A stretch of 64,000 bases of DNA from Nocardiaceae bacterium (lineage in GTDB: Bacteria; Actinomycetota; Actinomycetes; Mycobacteriales; Mycobacteriaceae). The notes beneath the pieces are model-generated. The model was not told the origin of the DNA. It worked only from the letters and a program-made list of their open reading frames with translations, and did no database searches. The DNA is taken from assembly GCA_021372355.1 (NCBI GenBank), contig JAJFUQ010000155.1, positions 46,681 through 110,680 on the forward strand, read 5' to 3'. Each line of letters opens with the position of its first letter. Position 1 is the first letter of the stretch. Below, piece by piece: positions 62,971 through 64,000 of the stretch. The translations under genes and the position numbers were made by a program.

Positions 62971-63858
62971 TCAGGGCCGGCGGAACCGCTCCAAACGACC
63001 CTGCTTGCGCAGCTTGAGCCACTCGCGCAGACCCTTGATGTCGCGTTTGGTGAAGAGGAAGAACCACCCGAACCGCAGCCACTCCTGCAGGTAGAGCGTG
63101 CGCATGCCGGGCTGGCTCATGATGTAGCCGCGGTTGCGGTACGTGAAGAACCGCTTCGTTTCGTTGTCCGGATATTGTGCGTGCATCCGGCCACCGAGGA
63201 TCGGCTTGAACTCCTCTGCGCCATTCGGGTGAAGGTAGGCGGTCTGCAGACACGTCCCGAATTCGAGCCCGGACCAGACCAGTCGGCGGTGCACCTCGAC
63301 CTCGTCGCCGCGGATGAAAAGTCGCAGATCCGGGACGCCGACCGCGTCGATCGCCGAGGCCGAGAACACCGCGCCGTTGAAGAGCGAGGCGATGCCCGGA
63401 AGGAAGTCCTCCTCGCCGAGCTCGGACCGGAAGCGACGCCACGCAACTCCGCGGCGCAGCGGGAACGCCAGGCGGTCAGGTTCGTCGATGTCGCAGACGA
63501 CGGGGGAGACCTCGTCGAGTGAGTACTTCTCGGCGCATGCCAACAGGGTTTTGAGCACTTCTGGGCCTTCGGGGCGGCCGTCGTCATCGGCGAGCCAGAC
63601 CCAGTCCGCGCCGAGCGCCAACGCGTGCAGCATGCCCAGTGCGAAACCGCCGCCGCCGCCGAGGTTGTGCTTGGAACCGATGTACGTGACCGCGACAGGC
63701 TGCGATTCGACGAGCTTGCGGACGTCGTCCTCGGAGGCGTTGTCGACGACGATCAGATGGTCGATCGGCCGTGACTGCGTCGTCAGAATCTTGAGCGAAT
63801 TGCGCAGGTAGTCGATGCGCTTGTGCGTGACGACGACCGCGATGATGGTTTTGGACAT
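62971..63858 (-). CDS. glfT1: Galactofuranosyltransferase GlfT1
   Basis: A 295-residue GT2 enzyme that adds the first two galactofuranoses to the rhamnosyl linker lipid. TIIAVVVTHKRIDYLRNSL starts the GT-A fold; IVVDNASEDD, GGGGGFALGMLHAL and WLADDDGRPEG (metal site) follow, then FIRGDEVEVHRRLVWSG. The length matches Rv3782. Its ATG shares a base with the stop of the upstream ABC-ATPase gene (TAATG), as in the Rv3781-Rv3782 pair. Confidence 0.94.
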   Translation of the reverse strand: MSKTIIAVVVTHKRIDYLRNSLKILTTQSRPIDHLIVVDNASEDDVRKLVESQPVAVTYIGSKHNLGGGGGFALGMLHALALGADWVWLADDDGRPEGPEVLKTLLACAEKYSLDEVSPVVCDIDEPDRLAFPLRRGVAWRRFRSELGEEDFLPGIASLFNGAVFSASAIDAVGVPDLRLFIRGDEVEVHRRLVWSGLEFGTCLQTAYLHPNGAEEFKPILGGRMHAQYPDNETKRFFTYRNRGYIMSQPGMRTLYLQEWLRFGWFFLFTKRDIKGLREWLKLRKQGRLERFRRP

Positions 63859-64000
63859 TAGAGCTTGCCCAGTTCTTTCATGATCGTGCGCACGTGCTCG
63901 CCCGCCTCATGGCCTTCGTAGGCTTCGACGACCTTGTCGACCCGGTCGGCCATTCGGATACGGCCGTGGTCGATCCACAGCGCGGTGTCGCACAGCTGGG
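63858..64000 (-). CDS. C-terminal end of a Wzt/Rv3781-like ABC transporter ATPase (5' end outside window)
   Basis: Only the last 47 codons are present, reading QLCDTALWIDHGRIRMADRV and so on to MKELGKL. LCDTALWIDHGRI is the stretch after the H-loop in polysaccharide-export ATPases (where the switch-region partner detects end of the Walker domain). With glfT1 directly downstream, this is the Rv3781-type ATPase that, with a Rv3783-type permease, exports the lipid-linked galactan. The rest of the gene lies past the right edge. Confidence 0.88.
   Translation of the reverse strand, partial: QLCDTALWIDHGRIRMADRVDKVVEAYEGHEAGEHVRTIMKELGKL

Overview
The window comes from a GC-rich, mycolic-acid-making actinobacterium (order Mycobacteriales/Corynebacteriales). 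It carries the set of arabinogalactan and mycolate genes that defines this group: glf, glfT2, a DPPR synthase, aftB, two mycolyltransferases, fadD32-pks13-accD4, two emb genes, aftA, dprE1/dprE2, rml genes and glfT1. Gene order follows the Mycobacterium tuberculosis stretch from about Rv3838c down to Rv3781, read here from recalled family knowledge, not from a search. LGFP repeats on a mycolyltransferase, only two Emb proteins and no recognisable Erp point away from Mycobacterium and toward a Rhodococcus/Gordonia/Williamsia/Nocardia-like genus. I cannot fix the genus.

Layout. 1-9 kb: the tail of a secreted protein, an HTH regulator, pheA and a phosphoglycerate-mutase-like gene, a metallopeptidase and septum-formation pair, serS, a secreted zinc peptidase, a DMT exporter and a large Pro/Val-rich surface protein. 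9.9-18.3 kb: a PlsC acyltransferase, a deaminase, an Ala-rich amphipathic protein, a Cof-type HAD, a PGRP amidase, a SpoIID-domain protein, a TipA-like MerR regulator and an ICMT-like methyltransferase. 18.4-25 kb: the galactan/arabinan operon glf-glfT2-PAP2-ubiA-aftB with overlapping or closely spaced genes. 25.2-38.7 kb: two mycolyltransferases, a DUF732 lipoprotein, an Rv3802c-like esterase and the mycolic condensation operon fadD32-pks13-accD4, closed by a strong terminator. 38.8-42.7 kb: an accessory block of two paralogous small secreted proteins with duplicated upstream palindromes around a GGDEF-EAL protein, plus two small membrane proteins. 42.7-49.3 kb: two emb arabinosyltransferases. 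49.4-52.2 kb: an inserted divergent pair, a PucR-type regulator and an EthA-like Baeyer-Villiger monooxygenase. 52.3-56.9 kb: dprE1-dprE2-aftA and a GtrA-family gene. 57-64 kb: a hypothetical, a DUF4282 protein, rmlA-rmlC divergent from rmlB, a second GlfT2-like galactofuranosyltransferase, glfT1 and the end of a Wzt/Rv3781-like ABC ATPase.

How the genes work together. RmlA/B/C make most of dTDP-rhamnose for the linker. Glf supplies UDP-galactofuranose. GlfT1 and GlfT2 (perhaps also the GlfT2 paralogue) build galactan, and the GlfT1-linked ABC transporter exports it. The UbiA-family synthase, the PAP2 phosphatase and DprE1/DprE2 make decaprenyl-phosphoryl-arabinose. AftA, Emb and AftB assemble arabinan. 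FadD32, Pks13 and AccD4 make mycolates, and the Ag85-like enzymes attach them.

A recurring regulatory pattern is visible. At least fifteen genes start with a GTG or ATG placed 6-8 nt after a TANNNT -10 hexamer and have no Shine-Dalgarno, which indicates extensive leaderless transcription. This also fixes several start codons. No rRNA, tRNA, CRISPR array, insertion sequence or prophage was recognised.
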